NCBI RefSeq assembly: GCF_004362895.1
Contig: NZ_SNXI01000010.1
Coordinates: 1 to 64,000, forward strand
Length of the DNA stretch: 64,000 nt
Source of the DNA: Idiomarina aquatica
Lineage (GTDB): Bacteria > Pseudomonadota > Gammaproteobacteria > Enterobacterales > Alteromonadaceae
Reading direction: 5' to 3'
The translations under genes were made by a program, and so were the position numbers. The number at the start of each line of letters is the position of its first letter. The stretch's first letter is position 1. The notes beneath the pieces are model-generated. The model saw nothing but the letters and a program-made list of their open reading frames with translations, was not told the origin of the DNA and ran no database searches. Below, piece after piece: positions 43,438 to 53,418 of the stretch.

Positions 43438-45612
43438 TTACTCCTGTGGTAATGATTCGTAACCCATGTGGTAGAGGGTGAAACCAAAAATATCGGAATA
43501 CTGTTCAATCGTTTTTGAAACGGGTGTCCCGGCGCCATGCCCCGCATTCGTTTCTATACGAATGAGCTGTGGGTTATCTCCACCCGCCTTTTCTTGCAGT
43601 TCTGCAGCAAATTTAAACGAATGGGCCGGCACAACGCGGTCGTCATGGTCACCCGTCGTGATCAATGTTGCCGGATAAGCCACACCTTCTTCTACGTTGT
43701 GTACTGGTGAGTAGTTTAACAAGTACTCGAACATTTCCGGGCTATCTTCTGCGGTACCGTAATCGTAAGCCCAGCCAGCACCAGCGGTAAAGGTGTGGTA
43801 ACGCAACATGTCCAGTACCCCAACTGCCGGTAACGCAACAGCGAATAGTTCAGGCCGTTGTGTCATCACGGCACCCACTAACAAGCCGCCATTAGAGCCG
43901 CCTCGTACAGCAAGTCGCTCAGATGATGTGTAGTCCTCATCAATTAAGTACTCACCCGCAGCGATAAAATCATCAAACACGTTTTGCTTTTGCATCTTAG
44001 TACCGGCTTTGTGCCACTCTTTGCCGTACTCGCCGCCACCGCGCAAGTTAGCCACGGCATAAACACCACCCATCTCCAACCAGGCTGCGTTAGCAATACT
44101 AAAGCTTGGGGTCAGGCTAATATTAAAGCCACCGTAACCATACAAAATCGTTGGGTTGCTGCCGTCCAGCGCCATACCTTTTTTGTGCGTGATAATCATC
44201 GGTACCTTGGTACCATCTTTAGAGGTATAAAATACTTGCTTGCTGACATACTGACTGGAGTCAAAATCAGCACCCGACTCTTCGTATACCACTGATTCGC
44301 CGGTATCCGGATTCATTTCATAAATCGTTTGTGGCGTGCTGTAGTTAGTAAAGCTATAGAAAACTTTTTCAGCGTCTTGTTTCTCGCTAAAGCCGCTGGC
44401 ACTGCCAACGCCTGGTAACTCGATATCACGTACTTTGTTACCGTCGTAGTCGTATTGCTCCACTTTAGACACGGCATCAACCATGTACTCGGCAAAGATA
44501 TAGCCGGCACCGGTAGACGGGTTCAATACATTATCGCTGTGCGCAATAAAATCCTGCCAGTTCTCCGGCTGCGGATTGCTTGCATCAACGGTCACCACAC
44601 GACCATTTGGAGCATCCATATTGGTCTCCAGATACAACATATTATCGCGACTGGTTAATACCGATGTGTCGTAGTCCATGTTGCCGTCAACTAAAACCAG
44701 GTCAGCATCCGGGTCACTCAGGTCTTTAATGTAAAGCGTGTTGCCTGATGTCGAGTTCGCTGCAGATACCACCAGGAAACGGTCATCTTCGGTAACGTAG
44801 CCGCCAACATAGCGATGTTTTTCTTCTTCCGTACCACCAAAAATTAACTGATCGTCAGACTGCGCTGTGCCTAACTCATGGTAATACAATTTATGTTGGT
44901 CAGTTTTCGCCGACAGCTCACTGCCTTCGGGCTTGTCATAGCTGGAATAATAAAATCCGTCATTACCTTTCCAGGAAATACCGCTGAACTTGACGTCAAC
45001 GAGCGGCTCTTCCAGTTGCTCACCGGTTTCGGCATCAATAACAATGATTTTTCGCCAGTCACTACCGCCTTCAGAAATAGAGTAAGCGGCAATCGAGCCG
45101 TCCTCGCTAAAAGTTAATTGCGCCAACGAGGTGGTACCGTCTTCGCTAAAGGTATTCGGATCTAAAAAGACCTCAGCTTCCGCATCCTCACTTTTTTTAC
45201 GATAAACGACATACTGGTTCTGCAAACCATCATTTTTATAAAAATAAATGTAGTCGCCTTCAAAACGCGGGGCGCTAACTTTTTCGTAATTCCAAAGCTC
45301 CGTCAGACGTGCTTCGATTTTTTCACGAAACGGAATATTTTCGAGATGATCAAAAGTTACTTCATTTTGCGCTTTTACCCAGTTTTCCGTCTCTTCGCTC
45401 CGATCATCTTCTAACCAGCGATAGGGATCGGCAATTTCGGTCTCAAAGTAAGTATCGACAACATCTCCTTTCCGCGTTTCGGGGTACTGCATTTGCGCGC
45501 TCTCTTGTTGTGCTTGTTGCTCTGTTTGTGGTTCTTGCGCTTGCTCTGCAGATTGTTGTGGCGAACATGCCATTAATACACTCGCGGCAACCGCGGTTAA
45601 GACCATTCTCAT
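43438..45612 (-). CDS. Prolyl oligopeptidase (S9A), lipoprotein
   Basis: This 724-residue peptidase has a lipobox in its signal peptide (SVLMACS, cysteine 16), a Gln/Glu-rich linker, a beta-propeller (about residues 80-420) and a C-terminal hydrolase domain. The catalytic serine lies in [11 protein letters not shown], the aspartate in [12 protein letters not shown] and the histidine in NAGHGAGTP. It cleaves short proline-containing peptides, here at the cell envelope. It is 7 bases upstream of the SPFH gene on the same strand. An in-frame ATG two codons in is an alternative start. Confidence 0.93.
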   Translation of the reverse strand: MRMVLTAVAASVLMACSPQQSAEQAQEPQTEQQAQQESAQMQYPETRKGDVVDTYFETEIADPYRWLEDDRSEETENWVKAQNEVTFDHLENIPFREKIEARLTELWNYEKVSAPRFEGDYIYFYKNDGLQNQYVVYRKKSEDAEAEVFLDPNTFSEDGTTSLAQLTFSEDGSIAAYSISEGGSDWRKIIVIDAETGEQLEEPLVDVKFSGISWKGNDGFYYSSYDKPEGSELSAKTDQHKLYYHELGTAQSDDQLIFGGTEEEKHRYVGGYVTEDDRFLVVSAANSTSGNTLYIKDLSDPDADLVLVDGNMDYDTSVLTSRDNMLYLETNMDAPNGRVVTVDASNPQPENWQDFIAHSDNVLNPSTGAGYIFAEYMVDAVSKVEQYDYDGNKVRDIELPGVGSASGFSEKQDAEKVFYSFTNYSTPQTIYEMNPDTGESVVYEESGADFDSSQYVSKQVFYTSKDGTKVPMIITHKKGMALDGSNPTILYGYGGFNISLTPSFSIANAAWLEMGGVYAVANLRGGGEYGKEWHKAGTKMQKQNVFDDFIAAGEYLIDEDYTSSERLAVRGGSNGGLLVGAVMTQRPELFAVALPAVGVLDMLRYHTFTAGAGWAYDYGTAEDSPEMFEYLLNYSPVHNVEEGVAYPATLITTGDHDDRVVPAHSFKFAAELQEKAGGDNPQLIRIETNAGHGAGTPVSKTIEQYSDIFGFTLYHMGYESLPQE

Positions 45613-45716
45613 TGTTATTCTCCTGTGTCTATTTATTGCAATACGTTAGCAGAACTAGGCAGCAAGAGGAATCTTTGCTAGAAAGGTAACGACTGTCAGC
45701 AAAAAAAGAGCGACCA

Positions 45717-47600
45717 GTGGCTGATTTACCCCAGATCATTTGCGGACCTATTTTACGTTCGGTCGAACCTGACGCCATTATTCTATGGCTAGTTACATCT
45801 CATGATAGTCCAGCAGATGTGCGACTAACTGTCGATATTGAACGCTGCGATGAGCAATTAGTGAGGGTCGGTCGATACGCCTGGATTCGTCGACTCTGCA
45901 TCACACCTAAAACACCACTACCCGATCAGCACTACATAGAATACGACGTGTTGTTTGATGGTCAGGGGATTAAACACACATCACCGCACTTGCTGTACGC
46001 CGACCAGCATAGTCCCGGTTTTGTATTTAAAAGCAATATCGATAAGTTACTACACGGCTCTTGCCGTCGCCCCCATCATGCCGCTACCGACGGCTTAGTT
46101 CGTGTGGACCAAAAACTCGAAGCATCCGTCAATAGCCCGGCAGATAGACCAGCGCTACTCCTCCACTCGGGTGACCAGGTTTACGTTGATGATGTAGCCG
46201 GGCCAATGCTGGTGGCTATAAAACAGGTTATAGAACAACTCGGGCTTTATGATGAACACTTTGACGGCGCTCCGTTCAGCTCGTTGCAGGAACTCTATCA
46301 GTCGGACAGACATTACTACGCACGCGACTCGCTATTGCCGGATACTGAATCAAACGAGGCTATCACCGAGAAGTTTTTTGGTGGCGTTCGCAAACCTATT
46401 TTTACTTCCAGTAACGCAGCCAATCACCTGATATCGTTGAGCGAAGTCATTGCCATGTATTTGTTGTGCTGGTCTCCACAACCATGGTGTTGGGTAAATA
46501 TCGAGACGCCAACGTCACTCTGTGAGCAAAATAAACAACGCTTCAACACCGAGTTACAGGCGCTAAATGAATTCAGTTCCAATCTGCCAAAAGCTGCTCG
46601 AGCATTGGCCAATATTCCTAACTATATGATTTTCGATGACCATGACATAACCGATGACTGGAACTTATCGGCACTATGGGAGGAAACAGCCTATGAACCC
46701 CCCTTCTCCAAACGCATCGTTGGTAATGCTTTAATTGGCTACTTATTATGCCAAAGCTGGGGCAATCATCGTGACCAATTTCAGCCGTTGATAAATCACC
46801 TACAAGAAGGCCCCCCATCTGACTCCATCTGGCCACAATCCATGCAAGATGCCCTTATCGATAAGCTTCTGTATTTTGAGCATTGGGATTATGACATTAA
46901 TAGCCAACCCGCAATTATTGTGCTCGATACCCGCACCCAGCGCTGGCGAAGCGAACGAGCGCGAAGCAAGCCATCAGGACTCATGGATTGGGAAGCGTTA
47001 ACCGCTTTTCAGCATAAACTCATCGACAAACCATCGGTAATTGTTGTTTCGCCTGCGCCGATGTTCGGGGTCAAATTAATAGAAGCCATACAAGACGTGT
47101 TTACCTTCTTTGGCAAGCCGTTATTAGTCGACGCCGAAAACTGGATGGCGCACCAGGGCGCTGCCGAAGTCATGTTGAATATTTTTGCGCACCGGAAAAC
47201 ACCTGAACACTTCACTATTTTATCAGGCGATGTGCATTATTCTTTTGCTTACGATGTGCATTTAAAGCACCGCAAGCGTTCCCCTCGCATATATCAAATA
47301 ACCAGCAGTGGCATCAAAAATGAGTTCCCGGATAAACTATTGGAGTGGCTTGATCGGTTAAACCGTTGGCTATTTGCGCCCTATTCCCCGTTAAACTGGT
47401 TCACTAAACGCCGACGCTTTCGTGTAACACCTCGCCTGCCAAGCGAACGCGACGCCGGGGAGCGTTTGTGGAACCAGTCTGGCATTGGTTATGTCGAGTT
47501 CAATAAAGAGGGTATACCGCAGCTAATCCAACAACTTGGTGCTTCGCGAGGCGAGTGTACGTTCACCCCTTCGAAAGTTAACAAGGAGTCCACCGAATGA
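45717..47600 (+). CDS. PhoD-like metallophosphatase
   Basis: The 627-residue protein starts with GTG. It shows the PhoD-type metal-site motifs LLHGSCRRP, LLHSGDQVYVDD, MIFDDHDITDDWN and ILSGDVHYSFAY, with an N-terminal beta-rich domain (first 110 residues). Classic PhoD enzymes are exported by Tat, but no signal peptide is visible here, which suggests a cytoplasmic phosphodiesterase or polyphosphate-type phosphatase. Its stop overlaps the next gene, an apyrase homologue, by 4 bases. Confidence 0.85.
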   Translation: MADLPQIICGPILRSVEPDAIILWLVTSHDSPADVRLTVDIERCDEQLVRVGRYAWIRRLCITPKTPLPDQHYIEYDVLFDGQGIKHTSPHLLYADQHSPGFVFKSNIDKLLHGSCRRPHHAATDGLVRVDQKLEASVNSPADRPALLLHSGDQVYVDDVAGPMLVAIKQVIEQLGLYDEHFDGAPFSSLQELYQSDRHYYARDSLLPDTESNEAITEKFFGGVRKPIFTSSNAANHLISLSEVIAMYLLCWSPQPWCWVNIETPTSLCEQNKQRFNTELQALNEFSSNLPKAARALANIPNYMIFDDHDITDDWNLSALWEETAYEPPFSKRIVGNALIGYLLCQSWGNHRDQFQPLINHLQEGPPSDSIWPQSMQDALIDKLLYFEHWDYDINSQPAIIVLDTRTQRWRSERARSKPSGLMDWEALTAFQHKLIDKPSVIVVSPAPMFGVKLIEAIQDVFTFFGKPLLVDAENWMAHQGAAEVMLNIFAHRKTPEHFTILSGDVHYSFAYDVHLKHRKRSPRIYQITSSGIKNEFPDKLLEWLDRLNRWLFAPYSPLNWFTKRRRFRVTPRLPSERDAGERLWNQSGIGYVEFNKEGIPQLIQQLGASRGECTFTPSKVNKESTE

Positions 47601-48544
47601 AACAAACCCCGTTTGATAAACAACGCCAGCAGCGCTATGACAACAAGCAGCGTGAATTTCTGTTAGCGATCATTACCGATGAAGATGATTCTTCACAAGT
47701 CGAACTCGATGATGGTCAAACGGCATGGCGCTCTACCTTGCGTTATGACGAGCTAGTTCGCGAAGCAACGGGCACCTATGAGCTGCATGATATCGAAGAG
47801 GATGATGGAGGAGAACATCACTTAATCAGCTTGATAGCGGAAGGTGGCAGAGGCGCGGAATTCTCAGAGCTGGTCATGTTCGGTAAGCACTTGATGACCT
47901 TTGATGATCGTACCGGACTAGTCTGCGAAATCCGTCACCAAAATCAATTGGTACCCCGGCAAATTTTGATGACCGGTAGTGGCGATGAAAAATTTAAAGG
48001 CTTTAAAAGTGAGTGGGCAACCATAAAAGGTAACGAACTGATTGTCGGGAGCCATGGCAAAAAGCCTGAAGAAGAATGGATCAAAGTGATTGGGCGTAAT
48101 TACGGCTTACAAAGCATCAACTGGCATGATAACTATCAGGCCCTGCGTGAGGCTGCAGGCCTAGGGCCTGAAGGATACATGGTTCATGAAGCCGCAGAAT
48201 GGCATCCACAACTGCAAAAGTGGTTGTTCTTTCCACGTAAAATATCAAATCAAGCCTTTGAACCCCAACACGATGAAAACTGCTGCGGTAGTAACAAATT
48301 ATTTATTGTTAGCGAGGACTTTAGCGACATCCAGATAATCGAAGTAGGCGAAGCTATAGGTGAGCGCGGCGTCTCTTCATTCAAGATTTTACCCGGCTTT
48401 CCTAACGAATGTGTAGCACTGAAAAGCGTTGAAGTGGGAAACCGAACCGAAACCTATTTTTTTGCTTTCGATCTGCAAGGAAACGTTTTACACGCTGATA
48501 CACTCATCGGTCATTATAAGTGTGAGGGGATTGAGATTGTTTAA
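47597..48544 (+). CDS. CANT1/SCAN-type apyrase (calcium-activated nucleotidase) homologue
   Basis: This 315-residue protein resembles the animal soluble calcium-activated nucleotidase from about residue 85 on: GRGAEFSELVMF, TFDDRTGLVCEI, KGFKSEWATIKGNELIVG, EEWIKVIGR, GYMVHEAAEWHPQLQKWLFFPRK, GVSSFKILPGFPNECVALKSVE and the C-terminal YKCEGIEIV. That family is a five-blade propeller that hydrolyses nucleoside di- and triphosphates with calcium. There is no signal peptide. It is translationally coupled to the PhoD-like gene (ATGA). The match was made by recall of the human sequence. Confidence 0.8.
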   Translation: MKQTPFDKQRQQRYDNKQREFLLAIITDEDDSSQVELDDGQTAWRSTLRYDELVREATGTYELHDIEEDDGGEHHLISLIAEGGRGAEFSELVMFGKHLMTFDDRTGLVCEIRHQNQLVPRQILMTGSGDEKFKGFKSEWATIKGNELIVGSHGKKPEEEWIKVIGRNYGLQSINWHDNYQALREAAGLGPEGYMVHEAAEWHPQLQKWLFFPRKISNQAFEPQHDENCCGSNKLFIVSEDFSDIQIIEVGEAIGERGVSSFKILPGFPNECVALKSVEVGNRTETYFFAFDLQGNVLHADTLIGHYKCEGIEIV

Positions 48545-48545
48545 T

Positions 48546-50093
48546 CTACTCAGACTCCGCGTATAAGCTCCATGGCTTGCCTCGAACTTTTTCTAACCAG
48601 TGACGAAGTTCGTGTTCCAGCGGTCTATCTTCTACTAGCAGTTCGAATTCAGCGGCTAGCGACGCTCGCATTGCCGCCAACTCTGGCCCGGTGTCACGCA
48701 GCTTCCCTGCCATACGTTCGCGCAGAACACTGCCCTGATAGGACGCTAACAAGGTGGCCACTGTCACTTGCTCCGTGAGTTCGAGTACCCGCATACAATC
48801 GCGAGCTGCGATGGTTCCCATACTGACCTTGTCCTGATTGTGACATTCAGTGGAGCGTGAAAAAACACTCGCAGGCATGGTCAGTTTTAGCGCTTCTGCA
48901 GTCCAGGCAGAACAACCAATTTGCACCGCTTTAAAGCCATGGTTAATCGCCTTTCGCTCGCCTTCAGCCGCCGATAAATTCGATGGCAAGTCATGATTCA
49001 TTTTCGTATCAAGCAACAACGCCATTTGCCGGTCATGCAAATCGGCCAGGTTCGCTATAGCTGCTTTCATCGAGTCCATGACCATAGCAATGTGGCCGCC
49101 GTAGAAGTGGCCTCCATGCAAAACATGCTCGCCAATACCATCAATAATCGGGTTATCGTTAGCACTGTTCAGCTCGTTTTCAATGGTGTCTTTGAACCAC
49201 GGCAAAGCGTCTTTCAACACACCAATGATGTGCGGCGCACAGCGAATGGAGTAGCGGTCCTGCAACCGGGAGGAATTACGCGGATGCTCATGATGATTCA
49301 AGTCGTCACGTATCCACTTGGCGACTTGTTGCTGGCCTTTATGCGGCTTAACGGCAAACAGCAGTTCGTCAAAATGGTTTGAATTACCGTCTAATGCAAT
49401 GCTGGCTAACGCAGTAATGCGGCTGGACAGGCGGGTTAAATAGTCAGCACGATCCCAGGCCAGACAAGCCAGTGCGGTCATCACCGCCGTGCCATTCATT
49501 ATCGCTAAACCTTCTTTGGGACGCAGCGTGTGAAGTTCGACACCCAGAGCCTTGAAAGCTTCCGCGCTTGTCATAATTTCACCGTTAAAGCGAACATCCC
49601 GCTCGCCAATTAAAGCGCCAGCAATATAAGACAGCGGTGTTAAGTCACCACTGGCGCCAACACTGCCCTCTTTAGGAATTAGTGGCAGCATATTTTCATT
49701 CAGCATCAGTACCAAACGTTCTAACAGCGGCCAACTCACCCCTGAGTACCCCTGAGTCAGCGATGCCAGGCGCACCGCCAAAATAGCGCGCGTTTCCTGC
49801 TCGTTAAAGTAGTCGCCCAACCCACAGCCGTGGAAGCGTGTTAAATGAATAGGCAGCTCTGAAACCAGGTTGTCAGGCACAGAAACGGTACAGCTGTCAC
49901 CATAGCCCGTGGTCACGCCGTAAATCACGCCATCCTGCTCTAACAGGTCATCGAGGAAACGAACACCAGCGTCAATTCGGGCAACAAATTCCGGCGCTTT
50001 ACTCAAGGTTGCTGTCACCTCATTGTTAGCAAGCGCTACAACATCCTTTATGGTGACCGGCTGTTCGCCAAAACAAACGTTTGCTGTCGTCAT
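48546..50093 (-). CDS. MIO-type histidine/aromatic amino acid ammonia-lyase
   Basis: The 515-residue enzyme carries the MIO-forming Ala-Ser-Gly in SVGASGDLTPLSYIAGAL, YGVTTGYGDS with the catalytic tyrosine, and NSANDNPIID. At the substrate-selecting pair, where histidine lyases have Ser-His and bacterial tyrosine lyases His-Leu, it has Phe-His (LTRFHGCGLG). No hut gene is adjacent; it follows a glycosyltransferase by 4 bases. I start at 50093 (MTTANV); the frame is open upstream within the glycosyltransferase. Substrate could be tyrosine, phenylalanine or histidine. Confidence 0.85.
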   Translation of the reverse strand: MTTANVCFGEQPVTIKDVVALANNEVTATLSKAPEFVARIDAGVRFLDDLLEQDGVIYGVTTGYGDSCTVSVPDNLVSELPIHLTRFHGCGLGDYFNEQETRAILAVRLASLTQGYSGVSWPLLERLVLMLNENMLPLIPKEGSVGASGDLTPLSYIAGALIGERDVRFNGEIMTSAEAFKALGVELHTLRPKEGLAIMNGTAVMTALACLAWDRADYLTRLSSRITALASIALDGNSNHFDELLFAVKPHKGQQQVAKWIRDDLNHHEHPRNSSRLQDRYSIRCAPHIIGVLKDALPWFKDTIENELNSANDNPIIDGIGEHVLHGGHFYGGHIAMVMDSMKAAIANLADLHDRQMALLLDTKMNHDLPSNLSAAEGERKAINHGFKAVQIGCSAWTAEALKLTMPASVFSRSTECHNQDKVSMGTIAARDCMRVLELTEQVTVATLLASYQGSVLRERMAGKLRDTGPELAAMRASLAAEFELLVEDRPLEHELRHWLEKVRGKPWSLYAESE

Positions 50094-50097
50094 AGTC

Positions 50098-52326
50098 TTA
50101 ATTATCCCGTCGCTTTTGCGCATAGCGCGCCAACGTTTCCGCATAAACATAGCGAACTTCCTGGGTGAAGTTCTCAACCGAATGCGACGCAGCACATTCA
50201 ACCGCTTGTTTTGCCAGTGATTGGCGTTGTTTTTTATCTTCGAGTAGGTATTTAACCCTTTCTAACCACAACGCTTGTTGCGCCGGGGTTTTATAGCCGT
50301 TAACCCCATCGGCCACGACATCGTCAATACCGCTTGAGCGCACTGCCACCACCGGCAGTCCCGCCGCCATGGCTTCTAGAATAACCATGCCCTGAGTCTC
50401 GGACTGTGAGGCAAATAAAAACACATCCCCGAGTTGGTACCATTGCGGCATTTCTTCCGGCGGCACGGCGCCAACGAACGACACCTGCTCGGCCAAACCA
50501 AGATCGTTGGATTTTTGCTGTAAGCGCTGGCGTTGATGGCCATCGCCAATCATTAAAAAACGAAACGGTTTATCTGTTTGCGTTTTTAGCTGCGCCAGCG
50601 CCTCTAACATAAAGTCGATATTCTTCTCGTTGGACAAGCGCGCCACACTAACAAATACCGTTTCGTCATTGATATTTTGTTGTGTTTTGAGTTGCTTGAT
50701 AACTGCCTCGTCGCGCTGTTGAAAACGATCAAATTCAATGCCCGTTGGCTGCACATAGATGGTACTTTTCACACCAATTAAACGCAGGTACTCTTCAGTC
50801 GACTGAGTAGGCACGATCACGCTGTCACACTTATTGGCAAACCGCCTGACCAAAAAGTGCGCGATAATATTGCGGAATAGACTTCCGGGTAAAAATACAA
50901 AATGTGCGTAATGCTCTAGCCGCGTGTGATAGGTGTAGACGACCGGTATTTTTAAGCGGCGGGCCATAAATACGCCAACCGAGCCAATCCAGAACGGGTG
51001 GTGGGAGTGGATAATATCGGGCTTAAACTCGCGGACTTTTTTACGCACATAGCCAGAAAATATGTTGGCAAAACGGAACTCACTCTTATCGCCAAACGAA
51101 AACAACGATGGCATGCGAATGACGTTGTTTTCCTTTTTGACGTTATCGCGATAACGCGGCGCGACGATTAAAACTGTGTCTTTTACCTTTGTTAGGCCGT
51201 AGCGCAGGCGCTCTATAGAAATTGGCACTCCACCTATAAACGGCAAGTAGTTGTTGGTAAACATCACTACTTTTAACGACTTTTTAAGCCAGGGTCCGGC
51301 ATCAATATCATAGTTAGGGTAATAATTCTTGCCCACAAATACCGCGTTATACAGTTTAATGCTGACCGCCAGGAACAGTGCTAACAATAAGAAAAAATTA
51401 ACAAAGCCCGTGTAGAATAACGAATAGATAAAAAACCAAAAGCTTTCTAGTTGCTTTAATACTGGGTGTTGCCCGACCGGCAACTCGACCACCTGCTGAG
51501 AAATGCCATCATTGGTATCGACGGTCACTTTTACATAGTGATAAAAGCTATCATCCTGATTTAGTACTAAGCCACCGGCGCCGCCGGTTGTTACATGGGG
51601 GATGCCTGCTTCTATATGCTCCGAAAATACGGATATATTGGCGGAAAAAACCCGATCAACGTCAAACTGCTCAAAAGTTGACAATAGCGCCTGGCGAAAT
51701 GTTTCGGGTTGCAGAAAGTCTTCTTCGTCTGAAAGCAAAAACTCTTCTTTCGGCTCAAACAAGGGGTGTCCAATAAACACAAACCGATGTTCAGATTGAT
51801 CTGCACGCAATATGTCAGTTAACCAACGGATCTGCCACTGCCAAGGCGTTTTTCCCGTACTATCCAGAAAGATAAAACGACTATCACCGGCACTAAAACT
51901 GAAAAAGTGTGGCCCGTAATGATCATAAAAACGGAAGCTGCCAAATTCCTCGTACTCGTTTTCGCCAAAAGTTAACAGGTACGGCTTATCTAAATGCGAC
52001 AGCGTACCCTTTAATGCACGGTATTTGTCCTCGCCACCGCCGCTGACCGCATTGCCGGCAGAAATAACAAAATCAATATCGCTATTATTGAGCTCGGGAA
52101 TAATGCGGCGCTCAAAGATACCCACCGAATTATTAATATTACCCACCACGGCAAAGCTATACTGGGGCTGGCCTTCAATTCGAGCGCTGATAGAAGATAG
52201 CTGTTCACTATGCACAGCAGAGTACTCTGCACTAGCGAAGTTTAAATACAGCTTGTAAGCCACCATCGCCAGGAGTATCGCGATATTGAAGTAAAAAAGC
52301 AGCTTTAACCACTGGCGTTTATTCAT
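50098..52326 (-). CDS. GT4 glycosyltransferase fused to a degenerate metallophosphoesterase domain
   Basis: The 742-residue protein has a membrane segment at residues 9-27, a calcineurin-like domain (about 55-290), a second membrane segment pair (about 310-345) and a GT-B glycosyltransferase (about 365-735; FTNNYLPFIGGVPISIERL, IIHSHHPFWIG, SVARLSNEKNIDFMLEAL, FLFASQSETQGMVILEAMAAGLPVVA). The phosphoesterase metal motifs are replaced (GNINN, SAGNAV, GENEYE). The transferase part resembles glucosyl-diacylglycerol synthases. It overlaps the flippase-like gene by 8 bases. Confidence 0.82.
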   Translation of the reverse strand: MNKRQWLKLLFYFNIAILLAMVAYKLYLNFASAEYSAVHSEQLSSISARIEGQPQYSFAVVGNINNSVGIFERRIIPELNNSDIDFVISAGNAVSGGGEDKYRALKGTLSHLDKPYLLTFGENEYEEFGSFRFYDHYGPHFFSFSAGDSRFIFLDSTGKTPWQWQIRWLTDILRADQSEHRFVFIGHPLFEPKEEFLLSDEEDFLQPETFRQALLSTFEQFDVDRVFSANISVFSEHIEAGIPHVTTGGAGGLVLNQDDSFYHYVKVTVDTNDGISQQVVELPVGQHPVLKQLESFWFFIYSLFYTGFVNFFLLLALFLAVSIKLYNAVFVGKNYYPNYDIDAGPWLKKSLKVVMFTNNYLPFIGGVPISIERLRYGLTKVKDTVLIVAPRYRDNVKKENNVIRMPSLFSFGDKSEFRFANIFSGYVRKKVREFKPDIIHSHHPFWIGSVGVFMARRLKIPVVYTYHTRLEHYAHFVFLPGSLFRNIIAHFLVRRFANKCDSVIVPTQSTEEYLRLIGVKSTIYVQPTGIEFDRFQQRDEAVIKQLKTQQNINDETVFVSVARLSNEKNIDFMLEALAQLKTQTDKPFRFLMIGDGHQRQRLQQKSNDLGLAEQVSFVGAVPPEEMPQWYQLGDVFLFASQSETQGMVILEAMAAGLPVVAVRSSGIDDVVADGVNGYKTPAQQALWLERVKYLLEDKKQRQSLAKQAVECAASHSVENFTQEVRYVYAETLARYAQKRRDN

Positions 52327-53383
52327 AACCCACCTGCACAGACTGTTTAGAACGGCTAATTAAATAGTGCTGCAAAATAAATAAGCCGATGACCATGCCC
52401 AGGTATATGGTTAGCGTGCGCCAGCTAAAGGTTACCAATAACAGATGATGCTGCTCTAATAAGGTATTAAAGAAATTGCCGAACACGCCTTCTGAAATGC
52501 CCGAAGCCCCCGGCGTGGGCGAAAAGTACATGATGAACGTTGTCACCACCAACAAACCGACTGATAACAAGTAAGGCACGTCATAGCCCAGTCCCCACAT
52601 GATCAACGCGGGGAAACTAAACAACGCGAGTAAAAATAGTGCAGTATGTAACACCGACAAGATAATGGCTTTTTTTGGACCGCGCACATAGTCCGAAAAA
52701 CTTTTTGAAAACTTAAATAACTCGCGCATTAAGGTAAAATTCCAACGCCGCATTTTTTCCTGCGAGATCAGGTTAAGCCGATAGAGGCCTTTAACCACTC
52801 CCGTCATAGGCGTGACCAACCACACCGCACGCCACAGCAGTACGATAAAAAATGCTAAATAGATTACGGTAAACACAGCTAAGGCCGAGCTGATACTGTT
52901 ACTTAAGGACGACTCTTGCAACGGTGGAAGGGTCAGCAGAAAAATGGGCGACAATGAGAAAATAAAAAGCACTGCTAATACGGTTCTAATCGTACTACCG
53001 GCCATCGCTTTACCCACAGACACCCCGTGTTCGTGCAAAAACCATACTTGCGCAAACCCACCACCGGTCGCCATTGGCGTAATATTGGAGAAAAAGATAT
53101 TAATAAACACCAGCTTTGTCATAACTTTGGGGCTAACCTTTATACCCAGCGCCACTAGGGTGTAGTAAAAGCGAAGCCCATCACTGACAAAATAGACCGT
53201 CAATAAAGCGAGGCTGGCGAGAATAAATTCGGGGCGCAGCAGCTGCCAGTCAAACGTAAGACTACGCCCCGAGAAGTGCTCAAATACCGTGAAAAAGCCT
53301 GCCAGTGTTAATGCCACAAACAGCGCAGCAAAAATACTGAGTCGCTTCCATGAAACAGGCTGCTTTTGTTTTTTCACTGACAC
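52319..53383 (-). CDS. Flippase-like integral membrane protein (LPG synthase TM / UPF0104 family)
   Basis: The 354-residue protein has about eight membrane segments and the family segments NIFFSNITPMATGGGFAQVWFL and YFSPTPGASGISEGVFG. This fold is the flippase part of MprF, used alone in many bacteria to move lipids across the membrane. It overlaps the glycosyltransferase, so the two may make and flip a glycolipid. No aminoacyl-transferase domain is attached. Confidence 0.85.
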   Translation of the reverse strand: MSVKKQKQPVSWKRLSIFAALFVALTLAGFFTVFEHFSGRSLTFDWQLLRPEFILASLALLTVYFVSDGLRFYYTLVALGIKVSPKVMTKLVFINIFFSNITPMATGGGFAQVWFLHEHGVSVGKAMAGSTIRTVLAVLFIFSLSPIFLLTLPPLQESSLSNSISSALAVFTVIYLAFFIVLLWRAVWLVTPMTGVVKGLYRLNLISQEKMRRWNFTLMRELFKFSKSFSDYVRGPKKAIILSVLHTALFLLALFSFPALIMWGLGYDVPYLLSVGLLVVTTFIMYFSPTPGASGISEGVFGNFFNTLLEQHHLLLVTFSWRTLTIYLGMVIGLFILQHYLISRSKQSVQVGYE

Positions 53384-53418
53384 TCCTTTGTGCGAACAAG
53401 TGCTCGAACATGACGCTG

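Noticed and set aside
48546-50093. Naming the ammonia-lyase hutH
   Set aside because: There are no hutU, hutI or hutG genes, the selectivity pair is Phe-His and the operon is lipid-like, so the symbol would claim too much.
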